NCBI GenBank assembly: GCA_023410295.1
Contig: JAEYPY010000044.1
Span: forward strand, 1 to 5,793
Length of the DNA stretch: 5,793 nucleotides
Reading direction: 5' to 3'
DNA from: Pseudomonadota bacterium
Lineage (GTDB): Bacteria; Pseudomonadota; Alphaproteobacteria; Caulobacterales; Aquidulcibacteraceae
The position numbers were made by a program, and so were the translations under genes. The notes below the pieces were generated by a model, which was not told the origin of the DNA, did no database searches, and worked only from the letters and a program-made list of their open reading frames with translations. Shown in pieces: positions 1-5,205 of the stretch (positions are counted from its first letter, which is position 1; each line of letters starts with the position of its first letter).

Positions 1-381
1 GACACCTGGTCCTGGGATCAGCACGGCAAGAAGCGCAATGATGCCTGGACCGGCGTGCGCAACCATCAGGCCAAGACGCATTTGAAAGCGATGAAGAAGG
101 GCGACCGCGTCTTCTTCTATCATTCCGGCGACGGCAAGGAGATCGTCGGCGTCAGCGAAGTGGTGAAAGAGGCCTATATCGATCCGACGGACAAGACGAA
201 CACCTTCGTCTGCGTCGATCTCAAGGCCGTCGAGCCGCTGAAAACCCCGGTGACGCTCGCCGCCATCAAGGCCGACAAAAAGCTCGCCGACATGGTGCTG
301 GTGAAAAACTCGCGCCTCTCGGTGCAGCCAGTGACGGCCGACGAATGGAAAGCCATCCGCAAAATGGGCGGGCTTAAGTGA
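1..381 (+). CDS. EVE domain-containing protein, 5' truncated
   Basis: The reading frame is open from base 1, and its first visible residues are DTWSWDQ. EVE proteins usually begin with about ten residues ending in KSEPD, so only the extreme N-terminus appears to be missing. The 126 visible residues carry the family hallmarks: WTGVRNHQAK near residues 16-25, GDRVFFYHSG near 36-45, then EIVGVSEV, and a C-terminal KNSRLSVQPVTADEW segment. EVE is a PUA/YTH-like fold (related to eukaryotic THYN1) linked to recognition of modified bases in nucleic acid, and it acts in the cytoplasm. The precise ligand of stand-alone bacterial members is not settled. A GTG at 55 could be mistaken for a start, but the homologous sequence upstream of it argues against that. 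The stop TGA overlaps the ATG of the next gene by one base, so the two are probably co-transcribed and translationally coupled. Confidence 0.93.
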   Translation, partial: DTWSWDQHGKKRNDAWTGVRNHQAKTHLKAMKKGDRVFFYHSGDGKEIVGVSEVVKEAYIDPTDKTNTFVCVDLKAVEPLKTPVTLAAIKADKKLADMVLVKNSRLSVQPVTADEWKAIRKMGGLK

Positions 382-1340
382 TGACCAATCTCGATCCCAC
401 CCTCTTCAGCGACGACGCCATTCCACCGGAAACGCGGCAGGCCAATGCCGCCATCATCGCCGCCATGAAGGATATGCCCGAATGGTGGGAGGTCGGCGCG
501 GCCAAGGTGCGCGCCGCGCGCGCCCGGGGCGAAGGCATCTTTCCAGCCGCGGCGAAATCGGAGCGCGCGCGCTGGATCGAAATCGATGGACCGGCGGGGA
601 AGATTCCGTTGCGTGTGTTGCCGGCGGAGAAATCGCGGGGCGTTTATCTGCACATCCATGGCGGCGGCCACGTGCTCGGCGCGGCGGACCAGCAAGATCG
701 CCTGCTCGAGCATTTCGCCGATACGACACAGCTCACGGCCATCAGCGTCGAATATCGCCTGGCGCCGGAGAATCCTTATCCCGCCGGCCCGGACGATTGC
801 GAAGCGGCGGCGCTCTGGGTGACGCAAAATCTGCGCGACTTCGGCGGCGATGCGCTGGCGATCGGCGGCGAAAGCGCCGGCGCGCATCTTTCGGCGCTGA
901 CGATCCTGCGCCTGCGCGACAAGCATGGATTGACGCCATTCAAAGCCGCTAACCTCGTGTTCGGCGTGTTCGATCTCGGCATGACGCCGAGCGCGCGCCT
1001 ATTCGGCGACGAAGAACGCCTCGTGCTGCGCACGCTCGACATCGTGAAGTTCAGCGAAGCGTTCCTGCCGGGCATGAGCGAAGTGGAAAAGCGCGCGCCG
1101 CATCTGTCGCCGCTCTACGCCGATCTTCGCGGACTCTGCCCCGCGCTCTTCACCATCGGCGCCAAAGACGCGCTGCTCGACGATAGCCTCTTTATGCATG
1201 CGCGCTGGATCGCCGCGGGCAATGCGGGTGAGCTGGATATTTATCCAGGCGCTTGCCACGGCTTCATCGCGTTTCCGACACCGCAGACGTTCGCATCACT
1301 GCAGCGGCAGGCGCAGTTCCTGAACCAAGCGCTCACCTAG
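381..1340 (+). CDS. alpha/beta hydrolase, HSL-type esterase (319 aa)
   Basis: A complete cytoplasmic alpha/beta-hydrolase of the hormone-sensitive-lipase type (alpha/beta hydrolase fold-3), predicted to hydrolyse carboxylic esters; the substrate is unknown. Counting from the ATG at 381, the oxyanion-hole motif HGGG is at residues 93-96, followed by HVLGAADQQD. The nucleophile elbow GESAG places catalytic Ser at 165, the acid is Asp263 in GAKDALLDD, and the base is His293 in GACHGF. All three triad members are in the order and spacing expected for the family, and the length of about 320 aa is normal. There is no signal peptide. The start is chosen as ATG 381, which shares its A with the upstream TGA. 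A GTG at 378 would add one residue with a four-base overlap and cannot be excluded. The upstream EVE gene probably shares its transcript, but no shared function is obvious. Confidence 0.95.
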   Translation: MTNLDPTLFSDDAIPPETRQANAAIIAAMKDMPEWWEVGAAKVRAARARGEGIFPAAAKSERARWIEIDGPAGKIPLRVLPAEKSRGVYLHIHGGGHVLGAADQQDRLLEHFADTTQLTAISVEYRLAPENPYPAGPDDCEAAALWVTQNLRDFGGDALAIGGESAGAHLSALTILRLRDKHGLTPFKAANLVFGVFDLGMTPSARLFGDEERLVLRTLDIVKFSEAFLPGMSEVEKRAPHLSPLYADLRGLCPALFTIGAKDALLDDSLFMHARWIAAGNAGELDIYPGACHGFIAFPTPQTFASLQRQAQFLNQALT

Positions 1341-1374
1341 CGGTTCGCCGCGCATTGCCGGCGGCTCGTCGCCG

Positions 1375-1402
1375 CGCCGTTGCCTGCGCAGCGCGAACGG
1401 CG
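1375..1402 (+). terminator. possible 3' hairpin of hydrolase transcript
   Basis: CGCCGTT at 1375-1381 is the exact reverse complement of AACGGCG at 1396-1402, giving a 7-bp stem with a 14-nt loop starting 34 nt after the hydrolase stop. It has no T-tract, so it is not a classical intrinsic terminator. It could help Rho-dependent 3'-end formation or protect the transcript end. In GC-rich DNA such stems also arise by chance. Confidence 0.25.
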
Positions 1403-1426
1403 GCTCATGGCTTCACCTCGTCTCAT

Positions 1427-1532
1427 CTGGTGACGGCGACCCCCGTCTTCACCAGTTGGCTCTCTCCCTCGCCAGCGGGAGAAGCCGAGGGCGCCGGCGG
1501 CGACTTCTCCGAGTGCCGGCGCCGGCGCCCTC
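1427..1532. repeat. three back-to-back inverted repeats (hairpin cluster)
   Basis: Three hairpins follow one another with almost no gap. Hairpin A (1427-1455) has CTGGTGA pairing with TCACCAG, plus an inner CGG/CCG behind a 3-nt bulge. Hairpin B (1458-1486) has GGCT and TCTCCC (one bulged C at 1462) pairing with GGGAGA and AGCC, with an 8-nt loop. Hairpin C (1487-1499 with 1520-1532) is a perfect 13-bp stem, GAGGGCGCCGGCG against its reverse complement, with a 20-nt loop. A competing pairing of GGAGAAG (1478-1484) with CTTCTCC (1504-1510) would join B and C. The CTCTCCC/GGGAGA core resembles dispersed intergenic repeats common in proteobacterial genomes. The likely role is a bidirectional barrier or 3'-end element between converging genes. 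No T-tracts are present. Confidence 0.55.
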
Positions 1533-1553
1533 ACGAGTATTGCAGCACTTGTG

Positions 1554-1575
1554 GCGCAGGTCCGAAGACCCGCGC
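1554..1575 (-). terminator. C(UUCG)G tetraloop hairpin behind the S46 gene
   Basis: On the - strand transcript this is a continuous 9-bp stem (GCGCGGGTC with GACCTGCGC, including one G-U pair between 1571 and 1558) closed by the very stable C(UUCG)G tetraloop, starting 6 nt after the peptidase stop codon. Read on the + strand, the G-U becomes an A-C mismatch and the loop becomes CGAA, so the structure is clearly built for the - strand RNA. No U-run follows (the next bases are CACAAG), so it is either a non-canonical terminator or a 3' stabilising hairpin. Confidence 0.6.
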
Positions 1576-1581
1576 TCCAAA

Positions 1582-3639
1582 TTAGCTCCCGCCCAGCTCC
1601 GCCAGCAGCGCGTCCATGCCATAAACATCGCGCAGCGCCGCTTGCATCGCGGTGGTGGTCACCGTGACGGAGCGGTTGAGCGCGGGGTCGTAGAAGAACG
1701 TGCCGCCGGTGGCGTGGATGTTGCCGTCGAAGTTGGCGCCGACAACGCGGCCATCGCGATCCAAGAGCGGGCTGCCGGAAGAACCGCCGACGCTCTCCGT
1801 CGTGGTCGCGACGTTGTAGATTGTCTCCGGATTGAGCCGCGAACGCGCATCGAGCCAGCGCTGCGGCAGATCGAACGGCGCCGAACCCGTATTGCGCTCG
1901 AACAGGCCGGCGATGCGCGTCGCGTACGGGATCGCGCGCCCGCTCTCAGTCCAGCCGCGGATACGGCCATAGGAAAGACGCGGCGTGCCCGTCGCATCCG
2001 GATAGAGGTTCGTGCCGAAGGCGCGGAAGCGGGCGCGGGCGATGCGCTCGTGCGCGCGCGCGACCGGGCCTTCGACTTCGCGCTCGTAACGCTCACGCAC
2101 TTGGCGCGCGTCGGCATCCCAATTGCGGATAAAGACGATCATCGGATCGTCCGACGCCGCGATCGCAGCCTCCCCGCCTTCCCAGAGCTGACGGCGGAAA
2201 GCCGGATCAGCCAGGCGCGATTGCGAGAGCCGCAGCGCCAGCTGCTCCGGGCTCTCGTTGCCGAGCATGCGGCGCACGGTGGGATCATCGACGGTCAGGT
2301 ACTCGCGCACCTTGAGCAGCCAAATCTCCAGGTTGAGCTGTTCGAAATCACGCTGCACCGGCGTTTCGGTGAACAGCGTGCGCTCGATCAGCGGCAGGCG
2401 CGCCGGCGCGTAGCGGCTCATGCGTTCTGCTTCCGGCTTGGCGCGCTCGGCGGCGCCGCGCACCAGTTCACGGCCCCAGCTGAACAGCGACGAGCGCGAA
2501 GCGCCTGCTTCCAGCAGCGTGTGACGATAGAACATGCCGCGATACGCCGTTTGCGCGTCAGCGATCTCCTGCCACGCATTGCCGACTTCGCGCTGCGAAG
2601 CCTGGTTGCGGCGCACGCGGGCTTGCAGATCAGCTTCAGCGGCGGCGACGCTTCGCATGCCGGCGCCGTTCACCAGCGCCATGCGTTGACCGGAGAAGCG
2701 CTTTACCAGGTTCTCGATGCCTTGCAGCGCATTCTCGCCGATGCGCGCCTGATCAGGACCGCGGCGCGAATACTCGATCACGCGGCCGCGCGTTTCTGCG
2801 AGGATGCTCAGCATGAACGGCAGCTGATAGTCGCGCGCGAACTCAAGCTCCGCCGTGGTGCGCGAGCGCGAGGTGGTGCCGGGATTGCCGACGGTGAGCA
2901 CGATCTCGTCTTCCGCCAGCGGCGTGAAGCGCATCGAGAGGTGGTTCGGCGTTTGCGCCGGCGCGCCATTTTCGTAAGCGCGCAGGATCGCGAAATCGAG
3001 GCAGTAGCGCGGGAAGTTGTAATTGTCGGGATCGCCGCCGAAGGCCGCGACCGAAGCTTCCGGCGCGAACACCATGCGCACGTCGTCATAGCGGCGATAA
3101 TGGTGAAGCGCGTAGCGGCCGCCGCGATAGAGCGTTGTCACTTCGCAGCGCATGTTGCCTTGCGTGCATTCCGCTTCGATACGGGCAATTTCGGCGTCGC
3201 GCGTGTGCGCGAAATCGGCGGCCGAAATGTTGACGGTCGCCGCATCGATGCGCTGGGTCACGTCATCGATGTCGGTGAGGATCGACATCGAATAGTTCGG
3301 GCACTGCACCTCTTCTTCGCGCGTACGCGCCATGAAGCCGTCGGCGAGGTAATCGCGCTCGCCGGAGGAGAGATTGCGAAGGCAGCTGGTGATGCAGTGG
3401 TGGTTGGTCAGCATCAGGCCATTGCCGCTGACATTGGAGCCCGAGCAGCCCGGCAGACGCGCCGCGCCAGCCATGACGCGGTCAAGCCATGCTTGATCCG
3501 GCGCCCAGCCCAAATCGCGCTGCATGCGCGCGGTCGGGAAATTGTCGAACGTCCACATGCCTTCGTCGCTCGACGCGGGCGTCGCGGCGCAGGCGAGAAC
3601 AGCGAGCACGGCCGCGGCCGTGCGCAAGGCGGTTTTCAT
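1582..3639 (-). CDS. S46 family dipeptidyl-peptidase, DPP7-like (685 aa)
   Basis: An exported serine exopeptidase that removes dipeptides from the N-terminus of peptides, probably in the periplasm for peptide nutrition. Numbered from the chosen ATG, residues 1-24 form a signal sequence (MKTALRTAAAVLAVLACAAT...), and the mature part opens with the family-typical GMWTFDNFP. The bilobed chymotrypsin-fold active site is split as in the family: His81 in LTNHHC, Asp205 in GGDPDNYNFPRY, Ser621 in GGSSGSP, with an alpha-helical domain between the lobes. GNPGTTSRSRT near 251-261 is another S46 signature. Gly639 in FDGN, 18 residues after the Ser, matches the Gly of DPP7 rather than the Arg of DPP11, so a hydrophobic P1 preference is inferred. 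Seven Cys lie at 65-213 and suggest disulfides. VLAC at 14-17 is a poor lipobox. The length fits the family (about 700). The start at 3639 is preferred over an in-frame ATG at 3696 because it gives a clean signal peptide and a good SD. Confidence 0.95.
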   Translation of the reverse strand: MKTALRTAAAVLAVLACAATPASSDEGMWTFDNFPTARMQRDLGWAPDQAWLDRVMAGAARLPGCSGSNVSGNGLMLTNHHCITSCLRNLSSGERDYLADGFMARTREEEVQCPNYSMSILTDIDDVTQRIDAATVNISAADFAHTRDAEIARIEAECTQGNMRCEVTTLYRGGRYALHHYRRYDDVRMVFAPEASVAAFGGDPDNYNFPRYCLDFAILRAYENGAPAQTPNHLSMRFTPLAEDEIVLTVGNPGTTSRSRTTAELEFARDYQLPFMLSILAETRGRVIEYSRRGPDQARIGENALQGIENLVKRFSGQRMALVNGAGMRSVAAAEADLQARVRRNQASQREVGNAWQEIADAQTAYRGMFYRHTLLEAGASRSSLFSWGRELVRGAAERAKPEAERMSRYAPARLPLIERTLFTETPVQRDFEQLNLEIWLLKVREYLTVDDPTVRRMLGNESPEQLALRLSQSRLADPAFRRQLWEGGEAAIAASDDPMIVFIRNWDADARQVRERYEREVEGPVARAHERIARARFRAFGTNLYPDATGTPRLSYGRIRGWTESGRAIPYATRIAGLFERNTGSAPFDLPQRWLDARSRLNPETIYNVATTTESVGGSSGSPLLDRDGRVVGANFDGNIHATGGTFFYDPALNRSVTVTTTAMQAALRDVYGMDALLAELGGS

Positions 3640-3645
3640 AGAGAT

Positions 3646-3651
3646 CCCCTC
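3646..3651 (-). promoter_or_regulatory. Shine-Dalgarno of the S46 gene
   Basis: GAGGGG read on the - strand, six bases before ATG 3639. It decides between this start and the in-frame ATG 57 bases further upstream, which would put 19 arginine-rich residues in front of the signal peptide. Confidence 0.7.
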
Positions 3652-3669
3652 AGATCGAATTGGCGCGAG

Positions 3670-3708
3670 AAAAGCGCGGGCGCGCCGCAGAAGCAAGCGC
3701 CCGGCGCT
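3670..3708 (-). terminator. terminator/attenuator-like hairpin between lipoprotein and S46 genes
   Basis: On the - strand, two bases after the lipoprotein stop codon, AGCGCCGGGCGC pairs with GCGCCCGCGCT to give 11 bp with one bulged base (3703) and a 13-nt loop. It is followed directly by TTTTCTC (four T at 3673-3670, the first of them in the last base pair). GC-rich stem plus U-run is the intrinsic-terminator pattern, although the U-run is short. Only 30 bases remain between it and the S46 ATG, too few for a full promoter, so partial read-through that lowers peptidase expression relative to the lipoprotein is a reasonable inference. Confidence 0.55.
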
Positions 3709-3710
3709 GA

Positions 3711-4250
3711 TCAGAGCCCAAGCGCGCCCAGCATCTGCGTCTTGACCTCGGGTGACAGTTCCTCGGCGTCATTGATGAACTCGCGCGCCGCGGCTTCGTC
3801 AGCGCCGGTGATGCGCACGAACGCGGTATCGTCGGCGTCGCCGGGGCCGCCTTCATTGGCGCGCACAATCACGTTCTGCTCGCCGCCGATGCGCAGATTG
3901 ACGCTGCCATGGTCGCCGTTGGCGTCGTCTTCCGTGCCGCCGATGGACATCTCGAAGCCGGGCAGCCGCAGCGACATAACTTCCGGAACCTCTTCGCCCT
4001 CCGGCGGCGGTTCGGCCGCGAGCGCCTGCGCCCGCCCAGTATCCATCAGCGCCGAAACGCCTTCCGCCGCGCGTGCCCCAACGGTGCGGCCGTCCGGCGC
4101 GATGACGACATATGTCTGCACCGCCTCGGTGGCGCGGATTTCCATGGTGTAACCGCTGGCGGTCTCGCCCGTCTTGGTCTCCGTTGAAGCATCGTTTGCG
4201 CCATCACAGGCGGCCAGCGCCAGGGCCAGAGCGGCAATTGCACGTCGCAT
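3711..4250 (-). CDS. predicted lipoprotein of unknown function (179 aa)
   Basis: I do not recognise this family. The N-terminus MRRAIAALALALAACDGAND is a lipoprotein signal: two Arg, a hydrophobic stretch, and the lipobox LAAC at 12-15 with Cys15 as lipidation site. The residue after the Cys is Asp, which in E. coli disfavours Lol-dependent transfer to the outer membrane; whether that rule holds here is unknown. The mature part is acidic. Residues 33-70 (TMEIRATEAVQTYVVIAPDGRTVG...) look like beta strands, 80-90 is a Pro/Glu-rich linker, and 147-179 is a probable helical tail ending in SPEVKTQMLGALGL. The start at 4250 is chosen because it begins the signal peptide and has AAGGGGAG six bases upstream; the frame stays open to an ATG at 4343, but that would bury the signal. 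It lies 71 bp upstream of the S46 peptidase on the same strand, so a shared envelope context is likely but functional coupling is unproven. Confidence 0.85.
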   Translation of the reverse strand: MRRAIAALALALAACDGANDASTETKTGETASGYTMEIRATEAVQTYVVIAPDGRTVGARAAEGVSALMDTGRAQALAAEPPPEGEEVPEVMSLRLPGFEMSIGGTEDDANGDHGSVNLRIGGEQNVIVRANEGGPGDADDTAFVRITGADEAAAREFINDAEELSPEVKTQMLGALGL

Positions 4251-4274
4251 TCGTATCTCCCCTTGTTGGGCGTC

Positions 4275-4303
4275 ATTGTCGGGATTGTGGGCTGACCTGG
4301 CAA
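4275..4303 (-). promoter_or_regulatory. sigma70-like promoter for the lipoprotein/S46 unit
   Basis: Read on the - strand, TTGCCA (4303-4298, five of six to TTGACA) is separated by 17 bases from GACAAT (4280-4275, four of six to TATAAT). A transcript starting near 4268 would have a leader of about 18 nt that contains the SD for ATG 4250. The spacing is ideal, but the -10 is imperfect and no independent evidence is available. Confidence 0.4.
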
Positions 4304-4355
4304 GCAGGTTGGGGCCGTCGCCGGAACCCTGCGCGCCAGCCATCGTTGACCGGCC

Positions 4356-4532
4356 ATGGCAGATTCAGAACTCCCCGAAGTGCGCGCGGAGATGCAGCGC
4401 GAGAACCGCCCGCTCGCTGATGCGAGCTATGCCGGCCAGCATCGGCAAGGCCTCGGCATCCTGCCCTATCTTTGGGCCGCGTTCCTGATCGCCGTGATCG
4501 CGATCATCGCCTTCGCCTACGGCCTCTTCTGA
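4356..4532 (+). CDS. small single-span membrane protein (58 aa)
   Basis: I do not recognise a family. The protein starts MADSELPEVRAEMQRENRPL, a charged and probably helical cytoplasmic N-terminus. It ends in one hydrophobic segment (about residues 35-57: LPYLWAAFLIAVIAIIAFAY) with only GLF after it, the layout of a tail-anchored or simple bitopic membrane protein. An in-frame TGA at 4347-4349 means ATG 4356 is the furthest upstream start possible. No clear Shine-Dalgarno precedes it, so initiation may be weak or the mRNA may begin close to the ATG. It is divergent from the 179-aa lipoprotein gene (105 bp between starts) and converges with the 46-aa lipoprotein gene with only 10 bp between stops. 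Because of its length it is easily missed by automated callers. The amphipathic-plus-membrane composition and tight packing argue for a real gene. Confidence 0.65.
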   Translation: MADSELPEVRAEMQRENRPLADASYAGQHRQGLGILPYLWAAFLIAVIAIIAFAYGLF

Positions 4533-4546
4533 GCCGCGCAGCTCAG
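4529..4546. terminator. hairpin spanning both convergent stop codons
   Basis: CTGAGC (4529-4534) and GCTCAG (4541-4546) form a perfect 6-bp stem with a 6-nt loop. The TGA of the + strand 58-aa gene (4530-4532) and the TGA of the - strand 46-aa gene (4543-4545) lie in opposite arms, so each mRNA ends its coding region in the same structure. No T-run follows on either strand. It is a plausible shared 3'-end element, but short. Confidence 0.4.
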
Positions 4547-4683
4547 CAATTCAGCACGCGGTCGGAGCCGTAATTGTTCTCCTCGCACTCTTCCTGAGCG
4601 CGCTCGTCGTACGCGTTCTGCAGCGTGGACATGCAGCCCGCGAGCGCGATGGCCGCGGCGAGCGCCAACACCAATTTGCGCAT
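4543..4683 (-). CDS. tiny lipoprotein (46 aa)
   Basis: I do not recognise a named family. The signal MRKLVLALAAAIALAGC has a textbook lipobox LAGC at residues 14-17, which leaves a mature lipopeptide of only 30 residues, MSTLQNAYDERAQEECEENN and onward, ending in Cys46. The mature chain is acidic and has two further cysteines (33 and 46) that could form a disulfide in the periplasm or pair with a partner. An excellent SD (AGGAGG, nine bases before the ATG) supports the start; the same frame is open upstream to 4911, but that part lacks coding character. The role is unknown. Entericidin-like toxins are similarly short, but they are Gly/Lys-rich, unlike this protein. It lies 55 bp downstream of the 82-aa gene on the same strand and may be co-transcribed with it. 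Confidence 0.85.
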   Translation of the reverse strand: MRKLVLALAAAIALAGCMSTLQNAYDERAQEECEENNYGSDRVLNC

Positions 4684-4692
4684 TCTGAGCTT

Positions 4693-4698
4693 CCTCCT
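4693..4698 (-). promoter_or_regulatory. strong Shine-Dalgarno of the 46-aa lipoprotein
   Basis: AGGAGG on the - strand, nine bases before ATG 4683. It is a full anti-SD match and fixes the start of this very short gene, ruling out the longer open frame that extends upstream. Confidence 0.75.
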
Positions 4699-4738
4699 GC
4701 GCCTAGCCTGCATCGGCTCAGCGCGAGGCACAAGCGCG

Positions 4739-4987
4739 TCAGCGCGTGCGTTCGAACCGCACCACCTTCTCGTCCCGGTCGACATAGGCGACGCGATACC
4801 CGGCCTGCATCCAGGCGCGGGCGTGGGTGTGGTGATCCTGATTATCGTTGGCCCAGAACGAACGGTGCTTCTGCGCGCTTTGCGGCAGCGGCTTTCCGAT
4901 GATCTGTTCAATGTCTTCGAAGGTGAGCATTTCCGGGCGGCCGTTGCGCCGGTTGAGATGAGAATGAAGCGCTGCGTATTTGCGCAT
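4739..4987 (-). CDS. DUF7662-like small protein (82 aa)
   Basis: A soluble, probably cytoplasmic protein of unknown function. It has the order of motifs I associate with the DUF7662 family: KYAALHSHL at the N-terminus (3-11), then LTFEDIEQIIGKPLPQSAQK (21-40), HRSFWAND (41-48), ARAWMQAGYRV (56-66) and a final VDRDEKVVRFER. The conserved Trp-Ala-Asn-Asp and Ala-Trp-x-x-Ala-Gly patterns look like the core of a compact domain that fills the whole protein. I name the family from memory and could not check it. The start ATG 4987 is preceded by GGGAGA nine bases upstream; the frame continues open to 5251, but that extension is arginine- and proline-rich and looks like non-coding GC-rich sequence. 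The gene is divergent from the 55-aa zinc-motif gene and upstream of the 46-aa lipoprotein. Confidence 0.85.
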   Translation of the reverse strand: MRKYAALHSHLNRRNGRPEMLTFEDIEQIIGKPLPQSAQKHRSFWANDNQDHHTHARAWMQAGYRVAYVDRDEKVVRFERTR

Positions 4988-5205
4988 GTCGTTTCGTCTC
5001 CCGCACACGCATCGCACGGATCGCACCCGCAACGATGCTGACGGTGGCGCAGGATGAACTGATTTGCCGCCTATGCACAGGGGAAGCGGAACGAATTGGG
5101 GTCCGTTGTCCTCCGGCGACGATATGGAACGGGGTTGCGGGCTTGAAAGGCGCCGCGGCGAAGGATTATTGTTGCGCCGTCGACTTGTTTTCATGGGGCG
5201 TCGCC
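4988..5205. other. divergent intergenic region
   Basis: These 218 bases separate the starts of the 82-aa gene (-) and the 55-aa gene (+), so promoters for both should lie here. I see no strong promoter for the - strand gene. On its upstream side ATCGCAC occurs twice, nine bases apart (5011-5017 and 5020-5026), followed by the related CCGCA; this could be an operator. CGCCGCGGCG at 5151-5160 is a perfect 10-bp palindrome, but such words are frequent in GC-rich DNA. Confidence 0.5.
5143..5169 (+). promoter_or_regulatory. weak promoter candidate for the 55-aa gene
   Basis: TTGAAA at 5143-5148 and GATTAT at 5164-5169 with a 15-bp spacer. The -35 is good, the -10 matches four of six bases, and the spacing is shorter than the optimum of 17. 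It would start transcription about 30 nt before ATG 5206. The stretch is locally AT-richer than its surroundings, which favours a promoter. Confidence 0.25.

Larger units (their letters stand above)
1341..1581. other. convergent intergenic region, hairpin-rich, no gene seen
   Basis: These 241 bases separate the 3' ends of the hydrolase (+) and the S46 peptidase (-). I find no convincing gene here: no start with a ribosome binding site and no recognisable protein sequence. Instead the region holds a series of inverted repeats: a short one right after the hydrolase stop (1361-1375, 5-bp stem), one at 1375-1402, a contiguous trio at 1427-1532, and a UUCG hairpin at 1554-1575. The most notable ones are listed as separate features. 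Confidence 0.7.

Noticed and set aside
174..926. A 250-codon open frame on the - strand opposite the EVE and hydrolase genes
   Set aside because: Over the hydrolase it is in the same mirror register, and the + strand frames carry clear EVE and HSL motifs. Its own translation has no recognisable features.
1456..4152. An 898-codon open frame on the + strand opposite the S46 and lipoprotein genes
   Set aside because: Over the S46 gene its codons lie exactly opposite the peptidase codons, so a stop would need TTA, CTA or TCA in the sense gene, and these are rare in GC-rich genomes. The translation is Arg/Ala-rich without domains, while the - strand shows a signal peptide and a complete catalytic triad.
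4543..4683. Entericidin-type toxin lipoprotein
   Set aside because: The length and lipobox are similar, but the mature part is acidic and Cys-containing rather than Gly/Lys-rich.
5151..5160. CGCCGCGGCG palindrome as an operator
   Set aside because: A 10-bp G/C-only palindrome is expected often by chance in this base composition, and there is no second copy nearby.
5035..5205. N-terminal extension of the 55-aa zinc-motif protein to 112 codons
   Set aside because: The added residues lack protein-like character, and the region contains a promoter candidate. ATG 5206 has an SD-like GGGGCG at the right distance.
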